Assembly (NCBI GenBank): GCA_020058145.1
Contig: JAGVEP010000341.1
Location: 1 to 13,223 of the forward strand
Source: Phycisphaerae bacterium
Lineage (GTDB): Bacteria > Planctomycetota > Phycisphaerae > UBA1845 > Fen-1342
Direction: 5' to 3'
Length of the DNA stretch: 13,223 nucleotides
A program made the translations under genes and the position numbers. The notes beneath the pieces were generated by a model, which made no database searches, was not told the DNA's origin, and was given only the letters and a program-made list of their open reading frames with translations. Positions 1 through 7,161 of the stretch are shown one piece after another (position 1 is the stretch's first letter; the number at the start of each line of letters is the position of its first letter).

Positions 1-17
1 CCACGCGCTGCGCGGCC

Positions 18-124
18 CGCTCGCTCGCGCTCGGGGCTCGTTTCCCGCTCGCTCGCGCTCGGGGCTCGTTTCCCACTCGCTTGCGCTCGGGGCTCGTTTC
101 CCGCTCGCTTGCGCTCGGGGCTCG
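18..124. repeat. 28-bp tandem repeat, about 3.8 copies
   Basis: The unit runs 18-45, 46-73 and 74-101, with a partial copy 102-124, and has the form CGCTCGCTYGCGCTCGGGGC followed by TCGTTTCC. Copies differ by one or two bases (GCTCGC against GCTTGC; CGCTCG against CACTCG). There are no unique spacers, so this is a simple tandem array and not CRISPR. No coding sequence covers it. The stretch from 125 to 245 has no gene and appears to be the leader of the membrane-protein gene at 246. Confidence 0.9.
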
Positions 125-208
125 GATAAACGTGCGCCACCGATTGTGTCACGCACCCCGAAAACCTCGGCGAAGCCCCCCTGGCTGGGCTGTAACCGGG
201 CACCCCCG

Positions 209-239
209 TATGATCCGCGGATTCTGACGGCGCCCGAGG
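209..239 (+). promoter_or_regulatory. Possible -10 box and ribosome binding site for the gene at 246
   Basis: TATGAT at 209-214 resembles a sigma-70 -10 box, but no good -35 lies 16-18 bases upstream. GAGG at 236-239, six bases before the ATG at 246, is a good Shine-Dalgarno and supports that start. The promoter call is weak; the ribosome binding site is more convincing. Confidence 0.35.
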
Positions 240-245
240 TACTGC

Positions 246-1799
246 ATGGATCAGACTGCGGCAGTAGCAACCGCCCCCGGCTGCTCGGCTGAGTCGCATC
301 GCCCGCCGAACGGCTGGCTTCAATGTGGGGCGGCCTGCGGCGTCCTGATCGCCGCCGGGGCACTCTACCTGCCCCAGGTTGGGATTCCCTATTACGCCGA
401 TGACTACCTCTTTCTCTCCGAGAACCCCCGCGCGGGCCTGTACGAGTACTTCATCTCATACCACGACATGGGCGGCGAGTTCCGGCCGCTCCAGATGGCC
501 TGGAATGCCCTCAACCAAATCCTGTTCGGCGAGGCGACCGTCGTGCTCCAAGGCGGACAGGTCGTCCTCCACGCCCTGCTCGCATTCCTCGTGTTTCGCT
601 TCCTGGTGACCAACGGGTTCCGACCCCTTGCGAGCTTCCTCGCGTCATTCCTGCTCGCCATCCATCCGGTTGGTGTGCTGGCCGTACTCAGCAACGACAC
701 ATTCAGCCAGGTCGGCAGTACGCTGTTTGGCTTCCTGAGTTTTTCGCTGGCATGGCGCTACAGCCATTCGGTTGTGGCGCCGGAGGCGAGCTCAACCGGC
801 TGGCCTGCAGGCGCCGCTACCGCGATCGGCAGCGTTTTGCTGCTGTGGGTCGCGCTGCTGTTCAAGGAAACCGGCCTGTCGTTCGCTCCGGTCGTTTGCC
901 TGACGGTGCTGTACGGAGTGTGGCGCACGTATCGCACCGAGCCTGCGCCGCCGACACGGAAGCTGGCCATTCTGCTCGGCGCGTACGTGTTCACCGTCGC
1001 ACTGTACTTCGTCTATCGCCTCAAGATGGCTGCTACGGGGGTGGCGTTCGGCGGCAGCGACCCCTACGCCATGCGCATCGGCCCGAATATTGCCGCCAAC
1101 GAGGTGTTGCTGTTCGGTGCGGCCTTGCTGCCGCTCTCGACCGTCGACGCCTTCGTCGCCGCCGCGCAGCGCTCCCTGCCGATCCTCGCCGGCATGGCGG
1201 TTCTGACCGTCGCCTGGGTTGGATTGTTGGCCCGCGGCCTGCTGCTGAGCCGGTCCTGGTCGCTGGTCCTGGGTGTGCTCCTCCTGGCGTTGTGTGCGAC
1301 GATGCCCGTCGCACTCATGAACCACGTCAGCGAGCTGTATTCGTACAACCTGGCGCCGTTTCTGGCGGTCATCATCGCCTTGTCCCTCGGCGCCCTGCTG
1401 CAGCGGTCGCGCAAGACCTGGCGGGCCATCACCAGCGTCATCCTGGTGGTGGTCGCGACCAGCGCTGTCGTCGCCGTGAGCCGCAAGGCCGCGCAAATGC
1501 GACACAACGGCGCTGCGTCGGCCCGCCTGGCGGCGCAGGTCGTAGAACGTGCCCGAGCTTTGCCGCCCGGCGGCAAGTTGCTCCTGGTCGAGCGCGCCCA
1601 CGCCGGCGTGCCCCGCTACTCGGTCTTCCTCACCACCGATTTTCACTGTCTGCGCGTCGCCGAACGCTGGCTGAAGCACCTCGCTGGCCGGCCGGACATT
1701 TCGATCCAGGTGGTTGACGAGCAACACATCGCCCCCGCGGACATGGTCTTCGTGCGGGAGTACGGTGCGGCGGGGGCCACCCTCGTGCCGCGGGATTAA
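246..1799 (+). CDS. Multi-spanning membrane protein, GT-C glycosyltransferase-like
   Basis: A 517-aa integral membrane protein. One hydrophobic segment lies near residues 25-45. It is followed by an extracytoplasmic loop with an acidic YYADDY motif (about residues 49-54) and a FRPLQ motif near residue 80. A series of hydrophobic helices then runs to about residue 410, and a soluble C-terminal tail of about 100 residues follows. A DD motif in the first external loop, followed by FRPL and many helices, is the layout seen in GT-C transferases that use polyprenyl-phosphate sugars (PMT/TMTC-like). Acceptor and sugar cannot be told from sequence. The ATG at 246 has GAGG six bases upstream. The gene stands alone, and a hairpin lies 40 bases after its stop. 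It could instead be a non-catalytic polytopic protein; only the membrane topology is certain. Confidence 0.7.
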   Translation: MDQTAAVATAPGCSAESHRPPNGWLQCGAACGVLIAAGALYLPQVGIPYYADDYLFLSENPRAGLYEYFISYHDMGGEFRPLQMAWNALNQILFGEATVVLQGGQVVLHALLAFLVFRFLVTNGFRPLASFLASFLLAIHPVGVLAVLSNDTFSQVGSTLFGFLSFSLAWRYSHSVVAPEASSTGWPAGAATAIGSVLLLWVALLFKETGLSFAPVVCLTVLYGVWRTYRTEPAPPTRKLAILLGAYVFTVALYFVYRLKMAATGVAFGGSDPYAMRIGPNIAANEVLLFGAALLPLSTVDAFVAAAQRSLPILAGMAVLTVAWVGLLARGLLLSRSWSLVLGVLLLALCATMPVALMNHVSELYSYNLAPFLAVIIALSLGALLQRSRKTWRAITSVILVVVATSAVVAVSRKAAQMRHNGAASARLAAQVVERARALPPGGKLLLVERAHAGVPRYSVFLTTDFHCLRVAERWLKHLAGRPDISIQVVDEQHIAPADMVFVREYGAAGATLVPRD

Positions 1800-1839
1800 G
1801 TCGCCGGGGCGGGCGCGGCTCCGGCCGAACCGCGGATAC

Positions 1840-1866
1840 AGAACCGCGTTTCCAGCACGCGGTTCT
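1840..1866 (+). terminator. Putative hairpin terminator after the membrane protein
   Basis: AGAACCGCG (1840-1848) pairs perfectly with CGCGGTTCT (1858-1866) across a 9-base loop, about 40 bases after the stop at 1799 and upstream of the tRNA promoter. No T-run follows, so intrinsic termination is uncertain. Confidence 0.45.
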
Positions 1867-1879
1867 CCCAAGGGCGGCT

Positions 1880-1906
1880 TTGAAATGGGCCGCGGGCGGT
1901 TATGAT
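1880..1906 (+). promoter_or_regulatory. Likely sigma-70 promoter of the tRNA-Val gene
   Basis: TTGAAA (1880-1885) and TATGAT (1901-1906) are close to the consensus -35 and -10 boxes. The spacer is 15 bases, or 16 if TTTGAA is taken as the -35. This would start transcription near 1913, about 30 bases before the mature tRNA. Confidence 0.55.
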
Positions 1907-1941
1907 AGCCGTGGCCGGACGCGGTCGCAGGTAGGTCGTCC

Positions 1942-2308
<367 letters not shown>

Positions 2309-2313
<5 letters not shown>

Positions 2314-2857
2314 GGGCGCCGGCATCCTCATCCTCGAAGAATACACCGGTGCCAAACGTCGCGGGGCGCGGCTACTGGCGGAGATCATCGGCTACGGCTC
2401 GACGGCGGATGCTTTTCGCGTAACCGACATGGACGAGGACGGTCGCGGGGCCATCGCGGCGATGCGCGCGGCCCTGACCGACGCACAGGTCCAGCCGCAG
2501 GAGATTGACTACATTTCCGCGCACGGCACGGGCACCGAGGAAAACGACAAGGTCGAGACGCGGGCGATCAAGACGGTGTTCGCCGAGTTTGCGAAAAAGG
2601 TCCCGATCAGCAGTGTGAAGAGCATGCTCGGGCACGTGATTGCCGGCGCCGGGGCCGTCGAGTTGATCACCTGCGTACTGGCGATTCGCGATGGCATGCT
2701 CCCGCCGACCGCCAACTACCAGGAACCCGACCCGAACTGCGACCTCGACTACATCCCGAACAAGGCCCGCCGGGCCAGTGTCCGCACGTGCCTGAGCAAC
2801 AGCTTCGGCTTCGGCGGACAGAATGACACGCTGATTGTGCGATGTGGCACCGGTTAA
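2309..2857 (+). pseudogene. 3' fragment of a beta-ketoacyl-ACP synthase II (fabF-type)
   Basis: About 182 codons of the C-terminal half of a KAS II condensing enzyme, which elongates acyl-ACP by decarboxylating malonyl-ACP. Homology starts at GQGAGILILEEYTGAK (families usually have GEGAG). It includes SAHGTGTEEND with the first active-site His, KSMLGH with the conserved Lys and second His, and the C-terminal NSFGFGGQND glycine-rich end. The N-terminal part of about 220-230 residues, including the nucleophilic Cys, is absent, so it cannot be an active synthase. An in-frame ATG at 2282 exists, but residues encoded before about 2309 are antisense to the integrase remnant and are not KAS-like. 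The stop TAA (2855-2857) lies inside a GTGGCAC palindrome, giving the C-terminus CGTG. Confidence 0.85.
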
Positions 2858-2923
2858 TAGCCGGTGTGGGTGTGGCACCGGTTCATAGCCCGTGTGGGTG
2901 TGGCACCGGCTAATAGCCGGTGC
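2843..2923. repeat. Three tandem copies of a 28-bp GTGGCAC palindrome
   Basis: The units are 2843-2870, 2871-2898 and 2899-about 2923, each starting TGTGGCACCGG. The third copy is a perfect hairpin: CACCGGCT, AAT, AGCCGGTG. The first has one G-U pair, and the second is mismatched (AGCCCGTG). The first copy contains the stop codon of the KAS fragment. The same core recurs at 3052-3084 and 5631-5673 with different arm sequences. There are no unique spacers, so it is not CRISPR. It may act as a transcription terminator or be a REP-like mobile palindrome. Confidence 0.85.
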
Positions 2924-2970
2924 TCATCTCCGTGTGCCACTGCTCTGTGAGCCGTGTTTTTCTTGAACTC

Positions 2971-2992
2971 GTGCGAGATTCCTATCTCGCAC
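2971..2992. repeat. Perfect 9-bp hairpin in the intergenic space
   Basis: GTGCGAGAT (2971-2979), loop TCCT, ATCTCGCAC (2984-2992). It lies between the convergent KAS fragment and the gene at 3107-4909. No T-run follows on either strand; it may be a terminator or a dispersed palindrome. Confidence 0.6.
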
Positions 2993-3051
2993 GCACTTCG
3001 GCTGGATGCCCATGTCGCCGACCTGCCTCCTCGCGCAAGGGACGCCCAGTA

Positions 3052-3084
3052 CACCGACCGCTCAGGAGCAGCGGTCGGTGCCAC
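3052..3084 (-). terminator. Strong 11-bp hairpin just downstream of the HEPN-TPR gene
   Basis: CACCGACCGCT (3052-3062) pairs perfectly with AGCGGTCGGTG (3070-3080) across a 7-base loop. On the minus strand it reads GTGGCACCGACC..., so it belongs to the same GTGGCAC family as 2843-2923 but with longer, different arms. It begins about 22 bases after the minus-strand stop at 3107, the place for a terminator. No clear T-run follows. Confidence 0.5.
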
Positions 3085-3106
3085 GTCGGTCGGTGCCGCC
3101 CGCCGT

Positions 3107-4909
3107 TCACCGCTTGAGGGTCTCGTGAATGAACAGCCGCTGGCTATTGAGTCGCGGGTGGTCCCGGTCGAGTTTGAGCCCTTCGTCGCAATACTCCGCC
3201 GCCTTATCGAATTCGCCCCGACGGCAGCACGCATCGACAAGAATCGAAAGGGCGCGAACATTGTGCCAGACCTCCGATGGCACTTTGGGTTCTTGGTGGA
3301 GTGATTCGGCGAGGACCTTTTTGGCAAGCGCGAGCTTGTCCTTCCCGAGTTCGATCAGGGTGCTGTCGTGCGCCGCCTTGCCATCCGCCTTTAGCTGAGT
3401 GCCCCATAGAAGCAATGCCAGTCCGTGCCGCGACTTCCGATACTTGTCGTCGGGCATCTTCAACGACCATTCTCCGAGCTGTCTCACGGCGTCCTCGTGG
3501 AACCCCAACCGTTGTTGCAGGTTGCCGAGGAACTGCAAGAGCGAGTCCGCGGCATTGGAGGTCTGAGCCTCCTTTGCCATCTCAGCGAACAACTGAGTGA
3601 GCAGTTCGTCCGACAAGGGATTCAACGTTCGTTCCCACTCTTCAAGCGTGCTCGTCCAGTCCGGCGGGTACGGGCGAGCGCCCAGTTCACGGAATGCCGC
3701 GACCAGATCACGCACGCTTGGACCGGGCGGCGGGATCGTGGGCGGTTGCACCACCGGGGCTGGCAGGACGGCTGCCGGAATTGCCTCCTCTGCGATCGGC
3801 AACACCGGCGGCGGAGCGACAATCGTTGGAGCGGTGACTTCGGGTGGGCCAGGACTAGGAACTACCGGCAATGGAGCGGGACCAGCTTGAACGAGCGAAT
3901 GCACGGCACCGCACTTCGGACATGTGATCGAATATGGCGTCCCGCAGGTTTCACAGGTGATCCCGGTCTCCAACGGCTCATCATCGGTGGGTGCGGAGAC
4001 TCCAGTACCAAAGAACTCTCGCCAGTCGTTGGCAGCCGGGCCGACATCAAAGCGGCCGCTCCTGTACGACAGATATTCAGCCTCCCCGGGTTCGTAGCTG
4101 TTTAGGAAAATGTAGTCGCCCATGTCTGCTTCGTAGGCAATCATGGGTCCGAGGCAGACTGAATCCTCAAACGAATCACGCGAACTACCGACGTGAAGCA
4201 AATCCCAACGAGGAGCGGTGGTACGGTCGCCGAGCGGGATGCTCCTCGACGCAGCGTCCGTGTCCTCCGGGTCTCTGACGAACGCCTTTCTGGGATTGGC
4301 AGGGTCGTAGCGGAGCGGTACGGCAAACCGCCACGTATCGGAAATTCTCAAACTGCGAACGAGGACATTAAGCGCTTCCGCGAGCAGCGTGTTGTACCGT
4401 TTGGCGAATCGTGGCGTGAGGGCGCCGTGACCGAAAGCGTTTCGAAGGTTCACGATCCAGCGCAAGCCCTCCAAGGCCGTGTAGCGCTTATTCGGTGATT
4501 CGGTAGGTAGGGATTGTCGCTCGGCGGCAATGGCGTGGCACAGACGGGATATCGGAGCGTCTTTGTCCGTCTCCTCGCGCAACCAGCGCATGTTCGCCGC
4601 AATCCACGGTGGCCCATCCTTTCCCAGCTTCTGGCACGAGACATCGAGGATGTGGAACCAGTCTCCAAGCGCAGGCCGCTTGTCCACGAAGCGATTCTGC
4701 ACGGTCTTGCAGTGCCGTTGCGACGGCGCGCCGTCCAGAAGGATCGCGTGTGCCGCGTTTGAAAGCAGTTTGATCAGGACTTCGTAACACGCCATCAGCC
4801 GAACGAAACGGTGGACCGAGTTGTCAAGCTGGTCGATGTCGGCGGCAATGCACCGAAGACAGGACGGGCACAGCTTAAGTGCTTCGGGCGTAAGACACTG
4901 GTCGGGCAT
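3107..4909 (-). CDS. HEPN-like / zinc-ribbon / TPR-like protein of unknown function
   Basis: I do not recognise a named family. Taking the ATG at 4909 (GGAG seven bases upstream) gives 600 aa; a GTG at 4939 would add ten residues and has no such site. Order of parts: a Cys cluster LCPSCLRC (residues 13-20); a helical region of about 30-190 with KRPALGDW (77-84) and LRNAFGHG (155-162), which has the R-x4-H spacing with Asn after Arg typical of HEPN domains; a mixed region to about 310; a zinc ribbon with Cys 319, 322, 330 and 333; a proline-rich linker of about 343-398; and a helical C-terminus with at least one TPR-like repeat (RGEFDKAAEYCDEGLKLD). HEPN domains are often RNases or toxins in conflict systems; a role here in sensing or defence is inference. 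It lies next to a truncated DNA methyltransferase and a tRNA-anchored integrase remnant, an accessory setting. There is no signal peptide, so it is probably cytoplasmic. Confidence 0.75.
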   Translation of the reverse strand: MPDQCLTPEALKLCPSCLRCIAADIDQLDNSVHRFVRLMACYEVLIKLLSNAAHAILLDGAPSQRHCKTVQNRFVDKRPALGDWFHILDVSCQKLGKDGPPWIAANMRWLREETDKDAPISRLCHAIAAERQSLPTESPNKRYTALEGLRWIVNLRNAFGHGALTPRFAKRYNTLLAEALNVLVRSLRISDTWRFAVPLRYDPANPRKAFVRDPEDTDAASRSIPLGDRTTAPRWDLLHVGSSRDSFEDSVCLGPMIAYEADMGDYIFLNSYEPGEAEYLSYRSGRFDVGPAANDWREFFGTGVSAPTDDEPLETGITCETCGTPYSITCPKCGAVHSLVQAGPAPLPVVPSPGPPEVTAPTIVAPPPVLPIAEEAIPAAVLPAPVVQPPTIPPPGPSVRDLVAAFRELGARPYPPDWTSTLEEWERTLNPLSDELLTQLFAEMAKEAQTSNAADSLLQFLGNLQQRLGFHEDAVRQLGEWSLKMPDDKYRKSRHGLALLLWGTQLKADGKAAHDSTLIELGKDKLALAKKVLAESLHQEPKVPSEVWHNVRALSILVDACCRRGEFDKAAEYCDEGLKLDRDHPRLNSQRLFIHETLKR

Positions 4910-4916
4910 TGGGCAT

Positions 4917-4920
4917 CTCC
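4917..4920 (-). promoter_or_regulatory. Shine-Dalgarno that fixes the start of the HEPN-TPR gene
   Basis: On the minus strand GGAG (4920-4917) lies seven bases before ATG 4909-4907. This favours that start over the upstream GTG at 4939. The roughly 95 bases between here and the methyltransferase break at about 5005 must hold the promoter; I see no clear -35/-10 pair. Confidence 0.5.
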
Positions 4921-5004
4921 GGGTCGCAAAGGATACCACGGCAGGTGGCCTCGATGGCTGGCAGAGGGTCTCGTGGCAAACGACCGACCTCGCTTGGATG
5001 GCTT

Positions 5005-5343
5005 CGCGTGCCAGTCGCAGTGGCAGTAGAAGCTGCCGGTCTTCTTGAGCACGCGGGCCAGCTCGACGCAGCGCGCCCGCATGTAGTCGATGTACGCGGC
5101 CGTCGAGGCGTGGCGGTCCTCAAACGCCCGCTTCTCCTTGCTCTCGCCCCAGAAGACCTCGTAGTTGCGGTTGGAGTTGAACGGCGGGTCGATGTAGATC
5201 AGGTCCACGCACTTGTCCGGCAGCTTCGCCAACTGCTCCAGGTTGTCGCCGCAGTAGATGACGCGCGTGTCGAGCAGGGCCGACGGACGGACGGCCGGTG
5301 CCGCCGGTGCCGCGGCTTTCGGCCTGGAAGTGCGTTTCGCCAT
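5005..5343 (-). pseudogene. 5' fragment of a DNA adenine/cytosine-N4 methyltransferase
   Basis: The first 113 codons of an amino-methyltransferase that uses S-adenosylmethionine, of the type found in type III and related restriction-modification systems. After a basic, Ala-rich N-terminus come VIYCGDNLEQL (about 28-38), the catalytic motif IV IDPPFNSNRNY (51-61), and LKKTGSFYCHCDWHA (99-113). Family members continue after DWHA with the rest of the fold, including the FxGxG SAM-binding motif and a target-recognition region. Here the frame instead runs into unrelated sequence and stops at 4795, overlapping the start of the HEPN-TPR gene. Most of the enzyme is therefore lost and activity is not expected. 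The start ATG at 5343 gives a plausible N-terminus. The break at about 5005 suggests an insertion or deletion that brought in the neighbouring gene. Confidence 0.85.
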
Positions 5344-5658
5344 GCGGCCTGGATAACACGCGCTGCCCTGAACGTCAACGGGCGGGTGGCACTGACGCCT
5401 CCTTTGGTCTCCACGCAGGCGTAACTTGATGGGCCACCGGGCTGTTGCGGTCCCAGGGAGAGGAAAACGATGAGTCCGCAGATGACGCAGATTTCGCAGA
5501 TGAGCCCGCGGCTCGATAACGTCCTAGCTGCGACATCTGCGAAATCTGCGGACCAGGCGCGCTTCTTCTCTGTGTCTCCGTGCCTCTGTGGTTCAAAATC
5601 ACTGCCGACACAGCCGGGGCACACAACTGCCACAGGCTATTAGCCTGTGCCACACCGA
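5344..5658. other. 315-bp intergenic region composed of dispersed repeats
   Basis: No gene is seen. It holds a 17-bp perfect inverted repeat (5486-5502 and 5534-5550), a CACAGAGGCACGGAGACACA-type element (minus strand, about 5561-5600), and the GTGGCAC palindromes from 5631. Minus-strand frames give repetitive peptides such as NHRGTETQRR, which are translated repeats and not proteins. Confidence 0.7.
5486..5550. repeat. 17-bp perfect inverted repeat, 31-base spacer
   Basis: CGCAGATTTCGCAGATG (5486-5502) is the reverse complement of CATCTGCGAAATCTGCG (5534-5550). Each arm is itself a direct repeat of a CGCAGAT-like unit; the left side is extended by a third CCGCAGAT at 5477-5484. The function is unknown; it looks like a dispersed intergenic element. 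Confidence 0.85.
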
Positions 5659-5673
5659 TTAGCCTGTGCCACA
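5631..5673 (-). repeat. GTGGCAC palindrome, one full and one partial copy
   Basis: The full copy is CACAGGCT (5631-5638), ATT, AGCCTGTG (5642-5649), a perfect 8-bp hairpin. A second, half copy at 5655-5673 reads TGTGGCACAGGCTAATCGG on the minus strand and contains the TAA stop of the CDF transporter (5661-5659). This is the same family as at 2843-2923, with arms CACAGG in place of CACCGG. It sits at the gene's 3' end and could act as a terminator. Confidence 0.85.
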
Positions 5674-7113
5674 CGGCTCCGGGTGGGTCGTCACTCGAAT
5701 CAAGTGTGGTATCGCCGCCCGCAGCCGCTCCTCCAGCCCGCTCGAAATCGCGTGTACATCCCGGATCGAAAGCCCCGCCGCGAACGTGCAGTGCAGCGCG
5801 AGAAACGTCTCGTGCCCGGCCCGCCGCACCGCAACGTCGTGGCATTCGACAATTCCCTGCGTCTGGGCCACCATCTGACGCACATGCCGGATCAGGCCCA
5901 CCGACGTGCCGGTCACGTCCTGTAGCGGCTTCTGCGGGCCACGATGCGGCTCGATGTGCGTCGTGATGCCCGTGACGCCCGGCAGCCCGGCCATGATCGC
6001 GGCCTCAAGCCGATCGACGCGGCGGTGCGCCTCCTGCAAATCGAGTCGTTCGTCCATCTCGACGTGCAATTCGATGTAAGACTGGTCCCCTTCCGCGGAG
6101 ACCATGACGTTGTGAACCGTCTGACCTTCGTTGACGGCGATGGCGCGGATACGCTCCGCGGGCGTCTCGCCCGCAGCGGCGAGCGGCTCGACATGGACCA
6201 CGACATCGGCCCGTGGCAACACGCCGCGGATGCGCTCCTCTACCAGCGACCCGATCGCGTGGCTGCTTTCCAGCGACAGGCCGCGGCGGACGTCGATCAC
6301 CAGGTCGACAAACACCTGGTTGCCGGACTGCCGCAAGCGGAGTTGCCGGCTGCTCAGCACGCCGGGAATCTGGCGGACCACCCGCTCGATCTCCGCGACC
6401 TTGCCGGCCGGCGCCTGGTCCAGCAGCACGTCGATGGTCCGTCGCCCGAGCCGCACGCTGACCCAGATAACGATCAGGGCGACGACCAGGGCGGCCACCG
6501 CATCGGCCCGCTCGAGCACGCGCGAATGCCCGGTCCACGCGCCCACTTTCACAAGCGTTAGCCCAAGCAGCACCACCGCCGAACTCCAGACGTCGGTGCT
6601 GAAGTGCAGCGCGTCGGCCTCCAGGGCCTGGCTGCCATGTTTCTGCGCGGCACGCAGCAGGGCCCGCGAACGGGAAACGTCAATCACGATCGACATCACG
6701 ATCACCAGGAAGGACCAGATGGTCGCCTCGACCGGCACGTCCTTGAAGAAGAGTCGCTTGACCGCCTCGGAGACGATCCAGGCACAAGTCGCCAGCAGCA
6801 GCAGGGTTTCGACGAACCCCGAGAGGTTCTCCACCTTCCCATGCCCGTACAGGTGTTTCTCGTCGGCCGGTTTGTCGGAAAAGCGGACCGCGAAGTATGT
6901 AATCACCGCCGCCACCAGGTCCAGGCCGGAGTGGGCGGCCTCGGCGAGAATGCCGAGGCTCCCCGTCGCCAGCCCGACCGCGAGCTTGGTACCCGTCAGA
7001 AAGACGGCTGCGACCACGGACGTGAGCGCCACCCGGCGCTTCTCGCGCCCGGCGTCAACGCCGGGTGGCGGCTCGCTTGCCGGCACGTTCTCGTTGTGGT
7101 CCGTTTCCACCAT
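5659..7113 (-). CDS. Cation diffusion facilitator (CDF) transporter with three C-terminal domains
   Basis: A 484-aa inner-membrane metal/proton antiporter. The membrane part spans about residues 28-230 with the family's six-helix pattern. Metal-site residues are visible as HSGLD (H61, D65) in helix 2 and HFSTD (H170, D174) in helix 5, a His/Asp quartet expected for Zn(II) or similar divalent ions. YGHGKVE (89-95) is the usual cytoplasmic-loop signature. Typical CDF proteins have about 300 residues with one cytoplasmic ferredoxin-like domain. This one has three in tandem: about 235-310, 316-389 and 400-480, ending in HVEP, HIEP and HPEP respectively. The ATG at 7113 begins a hydrophilic N-terminus; the SD is weak. 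It follows rnpA by 65 bases on the same strand. The C-terminus CGTG and the stop come from a palindromic repeat. Zinc as the substrate is inferred from the residues only. Confidence 0.93.
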   Translation of the reverse strand: MVETDHNENVPASEPPPGVDAGREKRRVALTSVVAAVFLTGTKLAVGLATGSLGILAEAAHSGLDLVAAVITYFAVRFSDKPADEKHLYGHGKVENLSGFVETLLLLATCAWIVSEAVKRLFFKDVPVEATIWSFLVIVMSIVIDVSRSRALLRAAQKHGSQALEADALHFSTDVWSSAVVLLGLTLVKVGAWTGHSRVLERADAVAALVVALIVIWVSVRLGRRTIDVLLDQAPAGKVAEIERVVRQIPGVLSSRQLRLRQSGNQVFVDLVIDVRRGLSLESSHAIGSLVEERIRGVLPRADVVVHVEPLAAAGETPAERIRAIAVNEGQTVHNVMVSAEGDQSYIELHVEMDERLDLQEAHRRVDRLEAAIMAGLPGVTGITTHIEPHRGPQKPLQDVTGTSVGLIRHVRQMVAQTQGIVECHDVAVRRAGHETFLALHCTFAAGLSIRDVHAISSGLEERLRAAIPHLIRVTTHPEPCGTG

Positions 7114-7161
7114 CCGGGCGAATCTCGTTTCGTCGCAGGATCACATCAGGGAAGCCGGAAC

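Noticed and set aside
18..124. CRISPR-like repeat array
   Set aside because: The units are directly adjacent with no unique spacers, and no cas gene is nearby.
792..1871. 359-aa minus-strand frame opposite the GT-C-like gene
   Set aside because: Its composition is rich in Arg/Gln/Gly and low in hydrophobic patterning, typical of a GC-rich shadow frame.
2314..2388. N-terminal extension of the minus-strand integrase frame
   Set aside because: These codons are antisense to clear KAS II coding sequence and show no recombinase features.
2843..2923. CRISPR-like array after the KAS fragment
   Set aside because: Only three adjacent palindromic copies without spacers.
3425..4105. 226-aa plus-strand frame opposite the HEPN-TPR gene
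   Set aside because: It is a shadow frame without recognisable motifs; the minus-strand frame has clear domain structure.
4795..5004. C-terminal continuation of the methyltransferase frame
   Set aside because: Residues after DWHA do not resemble a methyltransferase and overlap the leader and start of the HEPN-TPR gene.
5375..5845. 156-aa minus-strand frame containing NHRGTETQRR
   Set aside because: The peptide is a translated dispersed repeat in an intergenic region, and the rest overlaps the CDF gene out of frame.
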